Shown here one piece after another: positions 43,176 to 51,991 of a DNA stretch of 64,000 nucleotides. How positions within the stretch are numbered: the first letter of the stretch is position 1; the number at the start of each line of letters is the position of its first letter. A program made the position numbers and the translations under genes. The DNA is from Inhella sp. (GTDB lineage: Bacteria > Pseudomonadota > Gammaproteobacteria > Burkholderiales > Burkholderiaceae_C): assembly GCF_027532025.1 (NCBI RefSeq), contig NZ_JAPZSY010000002.1, positions 1 to 64,000 on the forward strand. The letters run 5' to 3'. The notes beneath the pieces are model-generated. The model had not been told where the DNA came from. It made no database searches and worked only from the letters and a program-made list of their open reading frames with translations.

Positions 43176-44023
43176 ATCAATGCTCGGAGGTGGTTCAGCA
43201 ACTGGGGCCACCGCGTGCTGCGGTGGCGGGGGTGAACGACAGCCAGGTGGCCGATGCGCTCGCCCACACCGGGGCGCAGCACTTCGAAGTGCCGGCCGCC
43301 GCCATGGGCCTGGAACATCATCCGCGCGCCGGCCTCGCCCAACATCTCATCGTCCTCGCAAAACAGGCTGATGAGGGCAAACGGAGCCGTGCGGAACCGC
43401 TCGTGGACCCGCTCGCTGCTGAGCAGGTACTCGGGGCTGAGGCACCAGCGCCGCCAATGGCGCATCACCCCGGCTGGCAGATCGCCCACCATGCCCAGGC
43501 GACCCCCGGGAAAGTAACCGCACAAGCGGGTGGCCAGCGGCGCCACCGCATGCAAAAAAACGCGCGCGGCCGGCCGAAAGCGAGGCTTCAGGTGCCCGAC
43601 GTAACCACTGCCCAGGGACAAGGCCAGCAGGCCCTTGATGCGCTCGCGCGCCGGAAGCAGCCCGCACAACTGAGCCCCCAGCGACTGCCCCAGCACCAGC
43701 AAGGGCAGGCCAGGGCGGCGAGCCGCCAAGTGCTCGAGCGCGGCGTTCTGGTCCTGAACCCAGTCGTGAAGGTCGGCTCGGGTGCGGCGCAGGGGCTGGG
43801 TGCGCGAGTCGCCAATGCCGCGGAAGTCGAAGGTCATTGCCGCCGCCCCCTGCTGGGCCAGCCAAGCGGCCAAGCCCGCGTAGTAACGGGCAGGCACACC
43901 CATGGCCGGCGCGATGAGCACAGCCGCCCAGGGGGCCGACTCGGGCTCGAAGTGGCGCACGCCCAGGACCACGCCCTCGGCCGAGGTCAGGGCTTCGGGG
44001 GCGGGAAGCGGAGTTGCGTCCAA
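43172..44023 (-). CDS. Alpha/beta fold hydrolase
   Basis: A 283-aa soluble hydrolase. The nucleophile elbow is GQSLG, an HG-like oxyanion segment precedes it (LIAPAMGVPARYY), the acid is probably in FCEDDEM and the His is in RIGHLAV. The family is broad (esterases, thioesterases), so substrate is unknown. The first available start is TTG 44023, which overlaps the DUF1569 gene by 37 nt; GTG 43972, 15 nt after that gene, is a good alternative that would shorten it by 17 residues. It overlaps the enoyl-CoA hydratase by 4 nt. Confidence 0.85.
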   Translation of the reverse strand: MDATPLPAPEALTSAEGVVLGVRHFEPESAPWAAVLIAPAMGVPARYYAGLAAWLAQQGAAAMTFDFRGIGDSRTQPLRRTRADLHDWVQDQNAALEHLAARRPGLPLLVLGQSLGAQLCGLLPARERIKGLLALSLGSGYVGHLKPRFRPAARVFLHAVAPLATRLCGYFPGGRLGMVGDLPAGVMRHWRRWCLSPEYLLSSERVHERFRTAPFALISLFCEDDEMLGEAGARMMFQAHGGGRHFEVLRPGVGERIGHLAVVHPRHRSTRWPQLLNHLRALI

Positions 44024-44520
44024 TGGTTGGCGATGTGAAACAGATGCGCCCGCGTGTACTGCGCCTTGTCCAAGTCGCCGTAGGCGAAGTGGGGCCGAAG
44101 CGGGCCGCCCCAGGCCTCGAAAGCGGCCAGGGCATCGAGCAGGCGCTGCACGCTGGCGTCCAGGGGTTGCTGCGTGCTCAAGGCGGGTGCCCCGGGAATG
44201 GGTTCGGTGAGGTTGTGACTCATCGACCCGCGCGCGTTGAAGACGGCGAACGCCAGCTTGCCGACCACCGCCCTAAAGGCGGCGGACTTCATCTCGGGGA
44301 AGCCCGCCATGGAGAACTCGATGCTCTGCGCCAAGTGCTGCAGCATCGCGCTCAGGGTCCAGGCGCTGTCGAGCTCCGGGGTCTTGCGGCGCAGGTCGAG
44401 CACGCGCTCGCGCGCTTCGGCCAAAGTCTTGAACGACTCCATCTTTCCCTCGCATCCCGTGAGCCCGGCGGCAGAGACGACGGCCCCCGTCAAAACGAAG
44501 TGCCGTCGGTCCATGGTCAT
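43987..44520 (-). CDS. DUF1569 domain lipoprotein
   Basis: A 177-aa protein whose N terminus has consecutive arginines followed by a hydrophobic stretch (MDRRHFVLTGAVVSAAGLTGC), so it may be a Tat-exported lipoprotein with Cys near 23. The rest is a four-helix DinB-like DUF1569 fold (SAMLQHLAQSIEFSMAGFP and HLFHIANHWTQLRF). The conserved histidines could bind a metal. Function is unknown. It follows the thiolase gene by 13 nt inside the fatty-acid cluster. Confidence 0.82.
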   Translation of the reverse strand: MTMDRRHFVLTGAVVSAAGLTGCEGKMESFKTLAEARERVLDLRRKTPELDSAWTLSAMLQHLAQSIEFSMAGFPEMKSAAFRAVVGKLAFAVFNARGSMSHNLTEPIPGAPALSTQQPLDASVQRLLDALAAFEAWGGPLRPHFAYGDLDKAQYTRAHLFHIANHWTQLRFPPPKP

Positions 44521-44533
44521 GCCTGCGCTGCGT

Positions 44534-45748
44534 TCAAAGGCGTTCGAAGATGCCGGCTGCGCCCTGACCCGCCCCCACGCACATGGTCACCATGCCGTAC
44601 TTGCCGCCGGTGCGGCGCAGGTTGTGGATGACCGAGGCCGCCCGGATGGCGCCGGTGGCCCCCAGCGGGTGACCCAGGGCGATGGCGCCGCCGTTGGGGT
44701 TGACTCGTGCGCGGTCGAGCTCGATGCCCTTGCTGTCGAGGTCGTTCAGCACGGCCAGCGACTGCGCGGCAAAGGCCTCGTTCAGTTCCACCCAGTCCAG
44801 ATCGGCGGCCTTCAAGCCGGCCATCTTCAACGCGGCAGGGATGGCTTCGATGGGGCCGATGCCCATGATCTCCGGCGGCACGCCCTTGACGGCGAAGGAC
44901 ACGAAGCGGGCCAGCGGCGTCAGGTTGTAGCGCTTGAGCGCGGCTTCGCTGACGATGAGCAGGCCGCCCGAGCCGTCGCTGGTTTGCGAGCTGTTGCCGG
45001 CCGTCACGCTGCCCTTGGCGGCGAAAACGGGCTTCAACTTGGCCAGGCCTTCGACGCTGGTGTCGGGGCGGGCGCCTTCGTCCAACTTGACGGTGCGGGT
45101 CTTGGTGTTGATGCTGCCGTCGGCCAGGTTGGGCGTGCGCTCGACCACGTCGAAGGGCGTCATCTCGGTGTCGAAGTGGCCGGCCTGCATGGCGGCCACG
45201 GCGCGGCGGTGCGACTCGTAGGCGAAAGCGTCTTGGTCTTCGCGGCTGATCTTCCACTGCGCGGCCACCTTCTCGGCGGTCAGACCCATGCCGTAGGCGA
45301 TGCCGATGTTCTCGTCCTTCTCGAAGATCAGCGGGCTCAAGCTGGGCTTGTTGCCGCCCATGGGGATCATCGACATGGACTCGACGCCGCCGGCGAACAT
45401 CACGTCGGCTTCACCGACGCGGATGCGGTCGGCGGCCATTTGCACCGCGGTGATGCCCGAGGCGCAGTAGCGGTTGATGGTGACGCCGCCGACCCCGTTG
45501 CCCCAGCCGGCCAGCACGCTGGCCACGCGGGCGATGTTCATGCCCTGCTCGCCTTCGGGGAAGGAGCAGCCCACGATGGCGTCTTCGATGGCCGAGGCCT
45601 CCAGGCCGGGGGCCTGGGCCAACGCGGCTTGCATCACCTTGACGAGCATCTCGTCCGGGCGCGTGTTCTTGAAATACCCGCGGCCGCTCTTGCCGATGGG
45701 AAGGCGGGTGGCGGCGACGATGTAGGCGTCTTGCACTGGTTTGCTCAT
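44534..45748 (-). CDS. Acetyl-CoA C-acyltransferase (3-ketoacyl-CoA thiolase, FadA type)
   Basis: A 404-aa thiolase that cleaves 3-ketoacyl-CoA in the last step of beta-oxidation. The nucleophilic Cys lies in INRYCASGITAV, and the second site is GHPLGATGAIRA with the C-terminal CVGAGQGAA. ATG 45748 has a good AAAGGAAAG Shine-Dalgarno; the ORF-track start is 27 codons too far upstream, inside the DUF4442 gene. It is paired with the FadB-like gene 0.5 kb upstream, as expected for a fatty-acid oxidation complex. Confidence 0.94.
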   Translation of the reverse strand: MSKPVQDAYIVAATRLPIGKSGRGYFKNTRPDEMLVKVMQAALAQAPGLEASAIEDAIVGCSFPEGEQGMNIARVASVLAGWGNGVGGVTINRYCASGITAVQMAADRIRVGEADVMFAGGVESMSMIPMGGNKPSLSPLIFEKDENIGIAYGMGLTAEKVAAQWKISREDQDAFAYESHRRAVAAMQAGHFDTEMTPFDVVERTPNLADGSINTKTRTVKLDEGARPDTSVEGLAKLKPVFAAKGSVTAGNSSQTSDGSGGLLIVSEAALKRYNLTPLARFVSFAVKGVPPEIMGIGPIEAIPAALKMAGLKAADLDWVELNEAFAAQSLAVLNDLDSKGIELDRARVNPNGGAIALGHPLGATGAIRAASVIHNLRRTGGKYGMVTMCVGAGQGAAGIFERL

Positions 45749-45782
45749 GGTCTTTCCTTTGGGCCTCGCGGGCCCGTTCTCG

Positions 45783-46283
45783 TCAGGGGCGGGTCTTTTC
45801 CTTGGGAACCCAGGCCCAGACAAATTCACATTCGATCGGCTGCTCGCCGGCCTCGTCGGTCACGGTGACGGCCACGTTGACATCGCCCTTGGTGTTGGCC
45901 GCCATCAGGTCGCGCTGCTCGGGGGTCAACTCGGCCACCGCGGTCAAGCCACCCGTGGAGCGCTTGCGAAAGCGCACCCGCAGGCCCTTGCACAAAGGCA
46001 GGCAGTCGTCGCGCACGTTCATGCCCACCACCATGCCGGTGGCGGTTTCCGCCACCAGGGTCATGGCCGCGGCGTGCACGCCACCGATGTGGTTGCGCAC
46101 GGGCCGCTTGTTGGCGATGAAGATCTCGCTGCGCTCGCTGGTGAGCGCGCGGAAATCCAAGCCCGCTGTGCCGGTCAGCGGCACCGCATTGCGCAGCACC
46201 AGGTTGCGCGCCACCCGCCGCAGCGGCCCCGGCAGAAAGCCGAGACGCGCCAGCGAGCGTTGGAGGCGGTTGGGAGCAGACAT
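45783..46283 (-). CDS. DUF4442 hotdog-fold thioesterase-like protein
   Basis: A 166-aa predicted hotdog protein of the DUF4442 group. Motifs are GGVHAAAMTLVAETATGMV (the helix region of the hotdog) and KGDVNVAVTVTDEAGEQ. It may hydrolyse acyl-CoA intermediates or free CoA. GTG 46286 and ATG 46283 are adjacent candidate starts; I chose the ATG. It sits between fadB-like and fadA-like genes, which supports a role in fatty-acid turnover. Confidence 0.85.
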   Translation of the reverse strand: MSAPNRLQRSLARLGFLPGPLRRVARNLVLRNAVPLTGTAGLDFRALTSERSEIFIANKRPVRNHIGGVHAAAMTLVAETATGMVVGMNVRDDCLPLCKGLRVRFRKRSTGGLTAVAELTPEQRDLMAANTKGDVNVAVTVTDEAGEQPIECEFVWAWVPKEKTRP

Positions 46284-46296
46284 CACCCAGGTCCGC

Positions 46297-48705
46297 TCAG
46301 TTGCGCACCGGCTTGCCGGTTTGCAACATGCCCATGATCCGTTCTTGGGTCTTGGGGTTGTCGAGCAGCGAGCAGAAGTGCTTGCGCTCCAGCGCCATCA
46401 GGTACTCCTCGGTGACCAAGGAGCCGGCTTCGACCTCGCCGCCACACACCACGTCGGCGATCGCGGCCGCCAGGTGGTAGTCGTGGGCGCTGACGAAACC
46501 GCCATCGCGCATGTTGGCCACTTGGCCCTTGATGCTGGCGATGCCGCTGCGGCCGGCCACGGGGAACACGGCCTTGTGCGGCGGGCGGTAGCCGGCCTCG
46601 GCCATGCCCTTGGCGGTGGCCGTGGCCACGTGCAAGAGCTCGTCCTTGTTCGGGACGATGACGTCGCTCTCGAGCAGGTAGCCGAGCTTCTTGGCCTCGT
46701 GGGCGCTGGTGGCAACCTTGGCGGTGGCCGCGCTCAGGAAGCCGTCCTTCAAGAAGGTGAACACGTCGACGCCCGAGTTGCCGGCCGCCGCCATTTCGGC
46801 GGCACGGCGGGCGATGTAGGTCAGGCCGCCGGCGCCAGGCACCAGGCCCACGCCGACTTCGACCAGGCCCACATAGCTTTCGACGTGCGCCACGCGGCGG
46901 GCGCAGTGGATGGCCAGCTCGCAGCCGCCGCCCAGGGCCAGGCCACGCATGGCCGCCACGACCGGCACGTTGGCGTAACGGATGCGCAGCATCGCGTCCT
47001 GCAGCTTCTTCTCTTCCGGCGCGATGCCCTTGCTGCCCATCTTCATGAAGACGGGCATCAGGCTTTCGAGGTTGGCGCCGGCGCTGAACACGTCGTCGGG
47101 GCTCCAGATCACCAGACCCTTGTAGTCGGCTTCGGCGATCTCGACGGCCTTGAGCAGGCCCTCGGTCACGGCCGGGCTGATCAGGTGCAGCTTGGCGGTG
47201 ATCGACGCGATGACCACTTCGCCGTCCAGCGTCCAAACACGAACTTCGTCGTTCTTGAACAGCTCGGTGCCGCTCTTGAGCGGGTCAACCGCGCCCTCGC
47301 CCACCAGGGACTCGGGGAAGGGTTGGCGTGCGTACACCGGCAGCTTGGCGCGGGGCTTGAATTGGCCTTCGGCGGCGCTCCACGAGCCTTCGGGCGTGTG
47401 CACGCCACCGGCCGCGGCCACAGGGCCTTCGGTGACCCACGCGGGCAGCGGGGCGCTGCTCAGGGTCTTGCCAGCGGCGATGTCGTCGGCGATCCACTGG
47501 GCCACTTGGGTCCAGCCGGCCGATTGCCACAGCTCGAACGGGCCCTGGCTGCTGCCGAAGCCCCAGCGCATGGCGAAGTCGATCTCGCGCGCGGTGTCGG
47601 CGATGTCAGCCAGGTGCACGGCCACGTAGTGGAAGGAATCGCGCAGGATGCTCCACAGAAACTGGGCCTGCGGGTTGCTCGATTCACGCAGCAGCTTGAT
47701 GCGGTCGGCCGCGGGCTTTTTGAGCATGCGGGCCACGATGTCGTCGGCCTTCTTGCCGCCGGGCACGTACTCGCCCTCAGTGCCCAACTTTGCGAAGTCG
47801 AGCCGCATGATCTCCTTGCCCACCTTCTTGTAGAAGCCGCCGCCGGCCTTCTGGCCCAGTGCGCCCTTCTCGATCAGGCCGGCCAGCACCTTCGGCATGG
47901 CGTAGGTGCTGTAGAACGGGTCGTCCTTCAGGTTGTCCTGCATCGTCTTGACGACGTGGGCCATGGTGTCCAGGCCCACCACGTCGGCGGTGCGGAAGGT
48001 GCCCGAGCTGGCGCGGCCCAGCTTCTTGCCGGTCAGGTCGTCGACGACGTCCACCGTCAGGCCGAACTTCTCGGCCTCGATCATGGTGGCCATCATGCCG
48101 GCGATGCCGACGCGGTTGGCGACGAAGTTCGGCGTGTCCTTGGCGCGCACGACGCCCTTGCCCACGCTGGTGGTCACGAAGGCTTCGAGCTGGTCGAGGA
48201 TCTCGGGGCGCGTGGTGGGCGTGTTGATCAACTCCACCAGGTACATGTAGCGCGGCGGGTTGAAGAAGTGGATGCCGCAGAAGCGCGGCTTGATCGACTC
48301 GGGCAGCACCTCGCTCAGCTTGGTGATGCTCAGGCCCGAGGTGTTGGACGCCACGATGGCGTGCTCGGCCACGTACGGGGCGATCTTGGTGTACAGGTCG
48401 AGCTTCCAGTCCATGCGCTCGGCGATGGCCTCGATGATGAGGTCGCAGCCCTTGAGCAGCTCAAGGTGCTCTTCGTAGTTGGCCTGCTGGATCAGCGCGG
48501 CTTCGGCAGCGTCGCCCAGCGGCGAGGGCTTGAGCTTTTTGAGGCCGTCAACAGCCTTGGTGACGATGCCGTTCTTGGGGCCCTCTTTGGCCGGAAGATC
48601 GAACAACACCACGGGCACCTTGACGTTGACGAGGTGGGCGGCAATCTGCGCCCCCATCACGCCGGCACCGAGCACGGCCACTTTGCGAACTTGGAATCGA
48701 CTCAT
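46297..48705 (-). CDS. 3-hydroxyacyl-CoA dehydrogenase / enoyl-CoA hydratase fusion (FadB/FadN type)
   Basis: An 802-aa bifunctional beta-oxidation enzyme. The N-terminal dehydrogenase has the NAD motif GAGVMGAQIA (about 13-22), SNTSGLSI and the catalytic-His segment FCGIHFFNPPRYM. A second dehydrogenase C-domain follows, and a crotonase domain occupies the C-terminal third (VFSAGANLESLM, ALGGGCELAIHCAR, VGLVPGAGGL). The order dehydrogenase then hydratase is that of FadN-like proteins rather than classic E. coli FadB. It is flanked by acyl-CoA dehydrogenase and thiolase genes. Confidence 0.94.
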   Translation of the reverse strand: MSRFQVRKVAVLGAGVMGAQIAAHLVNVKVPVVLFDLPAKEGPKNGIVTKAVDGLKKLKPSPLGDAAEAALIQQANYEEHLELLKGCDLIIEAIAERMDWKLDLYTKIAPYVAEHAIVASNTSGLSITKLSEVLPESIKPRFCGIHFFNPPRYMYLVELINTPTTRPEILDQLEAFVTTSVGKGVVRAKDTPNFVANRVGIAGMMATMIEAEKFGLTVDVVDDLTGKKLGRASSGTFRTADVVGLDTMAHVVKTMQDNLKDDPFYSTYAMPKVLAGLIEKGALGQKAGGGFYKKVGKEIMRLDFAKLGTEGEYVPGGKKADDIVARMLKKPAADRIKLLRESSNPQAQFLWSILRDSFHYVAVHLADIADTAREIDFAMRWGFGSSQGPFELWQSAGWTQVAQWIADDIAAGKTLSSAPLPAWVTEGPVAAAGGVHTPEGSWSAAEGQFKPRAKLPVYARQPFPESLVGEGAVDPLKSGTELFKNDEVRVWTLDGEVVIASITAKLHLISPAVTEGLLKAVEIAEADYKGLVIWSPDDVFSAGANLESLMPVFMKMGSKGIAPEEKKLQDAMLRIRYANVPVVAAMRGLALGGGCELAIHCARRVAHVESYVGLVEVGVGLVPGAGGLTYIARRAAEMAAAGNSGVDVFTFLKDGFLSAATAKVATSAHEAKKLGYLLESDVIVPNKDELLHVATATAKGMAEAGYRPPHKAVFPVAGRSGIASIKGQVANMRDGGFVSAHDYHLAAAIADVVCGGEVEAGSLVTEEYLMALERKHFCSLLDNPKTQERIMGMLQTGKPVRN

Positions 48706-48760
48706 TGCATCTCCGTAAAAACAAAAAGGGCGGCGCTACGGGGATGCGTCGCCCTGAGGC

Positions 48761-49195
48761 TTACTCGACTCGCTGCCAAGTCTGGGTGCGCCCGAACATG
48801 GGCGCGCCGACATAACCGCGCACTTCCAACTTTTTGCCGCCGTCGGCCGGCGTCATCTTGACCTTGTAAACCTTGCCCTTGGCCGAGTCGAGGATCGTGC
48901 CCCCAGCCCACACATCCCCATCCTTCTTCACATTGCGGATGACTTCCATGCCCACGATGGGCTTGCCCTTGCGATCGTCTTCGCACTTGTCACACAGGGC
49001 ATCGGGTTTGGCGTCAGCGGCCAGCAGCTTTTCGATCTTGCCGCTCACCACCCCGCCGGCTTCGGTGACACGAACCAGAGCTTTCTCCTTCTTGGTCTCG
49101 TCATCGATGGTCTTCCACAACCCCACGGGCGACATTTGCGCCAAGGCCGTCGAACCCACCAGACCGAACGCGACTGCTGCAATCAAGGACTTCAT
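48761..49195 (-). CDS. DUF2147 family exported protein
   Basis: A 144-aa periplasmic protein: signal peptide about 1-19 (ending ALAQ), then the DUF2147 pattern SPVGLWKTIDDETKKEKALVRV, CDKCEDDRKGKPIVG and WAGGTILDSAKGKVYKVKM. The CDKC pair could form a disulfide. Function is unknown, but this family is often found next to fatty-acid oxidation genes in Burkholderiales. It sits in the operon between acyl-CoA dehydrogenase and the FadB-like gene. Confidence 0.9.
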   Translation of the reverse strand: MKSLIAAVAFGLVGSTALAQMSPVGLWKTIDDETKKEKALVRVTEAGGVVSGKIEKLLAADAKPDALCDKCEDDRKGKPIVGMEVIRNVKKDGDVWAGGTILDSAKGKVYKVKMTPADGGKKLEVRGYVGAPMFGRTQTWQRVE

Positions 49196-49219
49196 GGTGT
49201 CTCCTGAGAAAAGGATTGG

Positions 49220-51010
49220 TCAAAACAAAGCTTCGTCCATCTCCATCAGCGGCTTGAGGCCGGCACGCGCGGTGCGGATCAGCGTGGCCGTCTCGGGCAG
49301 CAGCTTCGCGAAGTAGAAGCGAGCGGTGGCCAGTTTGGCACGGTAGAACGGATCGCCGGAAGCCTCCTGGGCGAGCGCGATCTTGGCGGCGCGTGCGAAA
49401 AAGTACGCGAACGTCAAGTGGCCCACCACGCGCAGGTAGTCCACGGCAGCGGCGCCCACCTCGTCGGGGTTGCCGAAGGCCTTCATGCCGAGCTCTTGCG
49501 TCAGCTTGGTGACCTTGTCGCCGATGTCGGCCAAGGGGTTCACGAACTCCTGCATCGCTTCGTTGGTGCCCTCTTCTTCGATGAACTCGGCGATCTTCTT
49601 GCCAAACTTCTTCAAGGTGGCGCCGTTGTTCTGCAGCACCTTGCGGCCCAACAGGTCCAGCGACTGCACGGTGTTCGTGCCCTCGTAGATCATGTTGATG
49701 CGCGCGTCGCGCACGAACTGCTCCATGCCCCACTCGTGGATGTAGCCGTGGCCGCCGTAGACCTGCAGGCAGTGGCTCGTCGCAATCCAGCCGTTGTCGG
49801 TGATGAAGGCCTTGATGATGGGCGTCAGCAGGGCCAGCTCGGCCTCAGCGTCTTTCTTTTCGTCTTCGTCGTCGCTGGCAAAGGCCTTGTCCAGTTGCAG
49901 CACCGTGTAGGCCTGCAGCATGCGCGCGCCCTCGGCGTAGGCGCGGGCCGTGAGCAGCATCTTGCGCACGTCGGGGTGGTGAATGATGGGGTCGGCCGGC
50001 TTGTCCGGGGCCTTGGGACCGCTCAGGGCGCGCATTTGCAGGCGGTCCTTGGCGTAGGTCACGGCGTTTTGGTACGCCACTTCCGTCAAGCCCAGCGACT
50101 GGTTGCCCACGCCCAAGCGCGCGGCGTTCATCATCACGAACATGGCCTGCAAGCCCTTGTGCGGCTGGCCCACCAGGGTGCCCACGGCGCCGTCGAGCGT
50201 CATTTGGCAGGTGCTGTTGCCGTGGATGCCCATCTTGTGCTCCAGCCCGGAGCAGAAGATGGCGTTGCGCTCGCCGATGCTGCCGTCGGCGTTGACCTTG
50301 AACTTGGGCACGATGAAGAGCGAGATGCCCTTGCTGCCCTGCGGGGCGTCCGGCAGGCGGGCCAGCACCAGGTGGACGATGTTCTCGACGAAGTCGTGCT
50401 CGCCGGCCGAGATGAAGATCTTTTGGCCGGTGATCTGGTAGGTGCCATCGGCCTGAGGCTCGGCCTTGGTGCGCAGCAGGCCCAGGTCGGTGCCGCAGTG
50501 CGGCTCGGTCAGGCACATGGTGCCCGTCCACTCGCCGGAGGTGAGTTTCGGCAGGTAGAGCTTCTTTTGCTCGTCGGTGCCGTGAGCATGCAAGCACTCG
50601 TAGGCGCCGTGGCTCAGACCGGGGTACATGGTCCAGGCCTGGTTGGCGCTGTTCATCATTTCGTAGAAGAACTGGTTGACCGTGAACGGCAGGCCCTGGC
50701 CGCCGAAAGCCGGGTCGCAGCTCAGCGCCGGCCAGCCGCCTTCCACGTACTGCTGGTACGCCTCTTTGAAGCCCTTGGGCGTGCGCACCTCGTGGGTGTT
50801 GCGGTCTAGGCTGCAGCCCTCGCTGTCACCGCTCAGGTTCAGGGGGGCGATGACTTGGGCGCAGAACTTGCCGCCCTCTTCGAGCACCGCGTTGATGGTG
50901 TCGGCGTCGATGTCCTGGTGGGGCGGCAGCATCTTCAACTCGTCGACGACGTTGAAGAGCTCGTGCAACACGAACTGCATGTCGCGGAGGGGCGGGTTGT
51001 AGCTGGGCAT
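49220..51010 (-). CDS. Acyl-CoA dehydrogenase (FadE-type, C-terminally extended)
   Basis: A 596-aa flavoenzyme that introduces the first double bond of beta-oxidation. Domain order is the N-terminal helical domain, the middle beta domain with CLTEPHCGTDLG and the C-terminal helical domain with the catalytic Glu in INMIYEGTN, then an extra C-terminal DUF2489-like helical extension typical of these longer enzymes. It lies first in the cluster after the TetR gene, with 35 nt between. Confidence 0.94.
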   Translation of the reverse strand: MPSYNPPLRDMQFVLHELFNVVDELKMLPPHQDIDADTINAVLEEGGKFCAQVIAPLNLSGDSEGCSLDRNTHEVRTPKGFKEAYQQYVEGGWPALSCDPAFGGQGLPFTVNQFFYEMMNSANQAWTMYPGLSHGAYECLHAHGTDEQKKLYLPKLTSGEWTGTMCLTEPHCGTDLGLLRTKAEPQADGTYQITGQKIFISAGEHDFVENIVHLVLARLPDAPQGSKGISLFIVPKFKVNADGSIGERNAIFCSGLEHKMGIHGNSTCQMTLDGAVGTLVGQPHKGLQAMFVMMNAARLGVGNQSLGLTEVAYQNAVTYAKDRLQMRALSGPKAPDKPADPIIHHPDVRKMLLTARAYAEGARMLQAYTVLQLDKAFASDDEDEKKDAEAELALLTPIIKAFITDNGWIATSHCLQVYGGHGYIHEWGMEQFVRDARINMIYEGTNTVQSLDLLGRKVLQNNGATLKKFGKKIAEFIEEEGTNEAMQEFVNPLADIGDKVTKLTQELGMKAFGNPDEVGAAAVDYLRVVGHLTFAYFFARAAKIALAQEASGDPFYRAKLATARFYFAKLLPETATLIRTARAGLKPLMEMDEALF

Positions 51011-51045
51011 CGAAGTCTCCTGAGGACGGGTACGGCGAAAAGGAC

Positions 51046-51771
51046 TCAGCGCGCTTTGGCAGGGCGCCGGGGGGAACGGGGGGCGACGCTGGCAGCTCGC
51101 CCGGCGTCGGTGAGGTCAGGGGCAATGACGCGATCGAACCCGCGGCGGGCACGGTCGAGCGCCCCGTGGCTGCGCAAGAAGCGCGCGTCGTGGTGCAAGG
51201 ACAGGATCAGGCCGTGCAACTCGAACAAGATTTGGTCGACGGCCGCGTCCTGCCGCAAATGGCCCTCAGCACAGGCCAAGCCGATGGCCTTGTGCAGGGC
51301 AGCATGCCAAGCCTTGACCATGGTCACCAAGGCCTCGCGCACGGGGCCGGGGCGGTCGTCAAACTCGACGGCGCCGCTGATGTAGATGCAGCCGTTCTCC
51401 AATTCGATGGCGACCTGCCGCACCCAGTTGTCGAACAGGGTGCGCAAGCGCGGCAGCCCACGAGGCTCGCGCAGGGCGGAGAAGAAGACCTCCTCCTCGA
51501 AACGCCGGTGGTACTCGGCCACCACGGCGATCTGCAACTCCTCCCGGGAGCCGAAATGCGCAAACACCCCCGACTTGCTCATGCCGATCTGATCGGCCAG
51601 GGCCCCGATGGACAAGCCCTCCAAGCCCATGTGCGAGGCCTGCGCCAGCGCGGCCTCCAGGATGGTGGCCCGGGTCAACTGCCCCTTTTGCAGCGCCGTC
51701 TTGGCTGGCGCACGGGACCCCGCCAGCCGCGGCGCGGAGGGCAAAGAGTCGAGGGCGGGGAGTCGGGCCAT
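51046..51771 (-). CDS. TetR family transcriptional regulator
   Basis: A 241-aa repressor. The helix-turn-helix is typical (ILEAALAQASHMGLEGLSIGALA then MSKSGVFAHFGSREELQ), followed by a helical ligand domain. Its position at the head of the fatty-acid cluster suggests it senses an acyl-CoA and represses the cluster and itself. ATG 51771 was chosen; the ORF-track version runs 54 codons further and covers the palindrome at 51805-51816, which more likely is its operator. The Arg/Ala/Pro C terminus (RSPRRPAKAR) is low complexity. Confidence 0.9.
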   Translation of the reverse strand: MARLPALDSLPSAPRLAGSRAPAKTALQKGQLTRATILEAALAQASHMGLEGLSIGALADQIGMSKSGVFAHFGSREELQIAVVAEYHRRFEEEVFFSALREPRGLPRLRTLFDNWVRQVAIELENGCIYISGAVEFDDRPGPVREALVTMVKAWHAALHKAIGLACAEGHLRQDAAVDQILFELHGLILSLHHDARFLRSHGALDRARRGFDRVIAPDLTDAGRAASVAPRSPRRPAKAR

Positions 51772-51804
51772 GGCGGAAGGGCTGTAACGGGACGGAAATA
51801 AAAC

Positions 51805-51816
51805 GAACGGTCGTTC
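51805..51816. promoter_or_regulatory. Candidate TetR operator
   Basis: GAACG-GT-CGTTC is a perfect 5-bp dyad with a 2-nt centre, lying 34 nt before the TetR start codon in an AT-rich patch (AAATAAAA ... TATTTTTT) that stands out from the GC-rich surroundings and may contain the promoter. Autorepression by the TetR product is inferred. Confidence 0.55.
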
Positions 51817-51991
51817 TATTTTTTGCCGCATTCGACCTCGACAGCAAGCCCAAATCCCTGCGATGCGTAGGGAAGCGTTTCTAAATCGGATGCGGGTAAG
51901 TCCCCAGAGGGACGAAAAGCGTGAAAAAGCCAACGCGTCATGGCTCGGTCATCGCCCAAGGATTAAGCTGGGGGATGAGGAGGGAGTCCGC

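Noticed and set aside
44534-45829. The longer thiolase reading starting at 45829
   Set aside because: The 27 extra residues overlap the DUF4442 gene end and lack a Shine-Dalgarno, while ATG 45748 has a clear one.
45802-48861. A 1019-aa plus-strand ORF, and similar long antisense ORFs at 5051-8065, 38104-41154 and 53132-56083
   Set aside because: All lie opposite confidently assigned genes and show the low-complexity His/Gln/Arg/Gly composition expected from antisense frames in GC-rich DNA.
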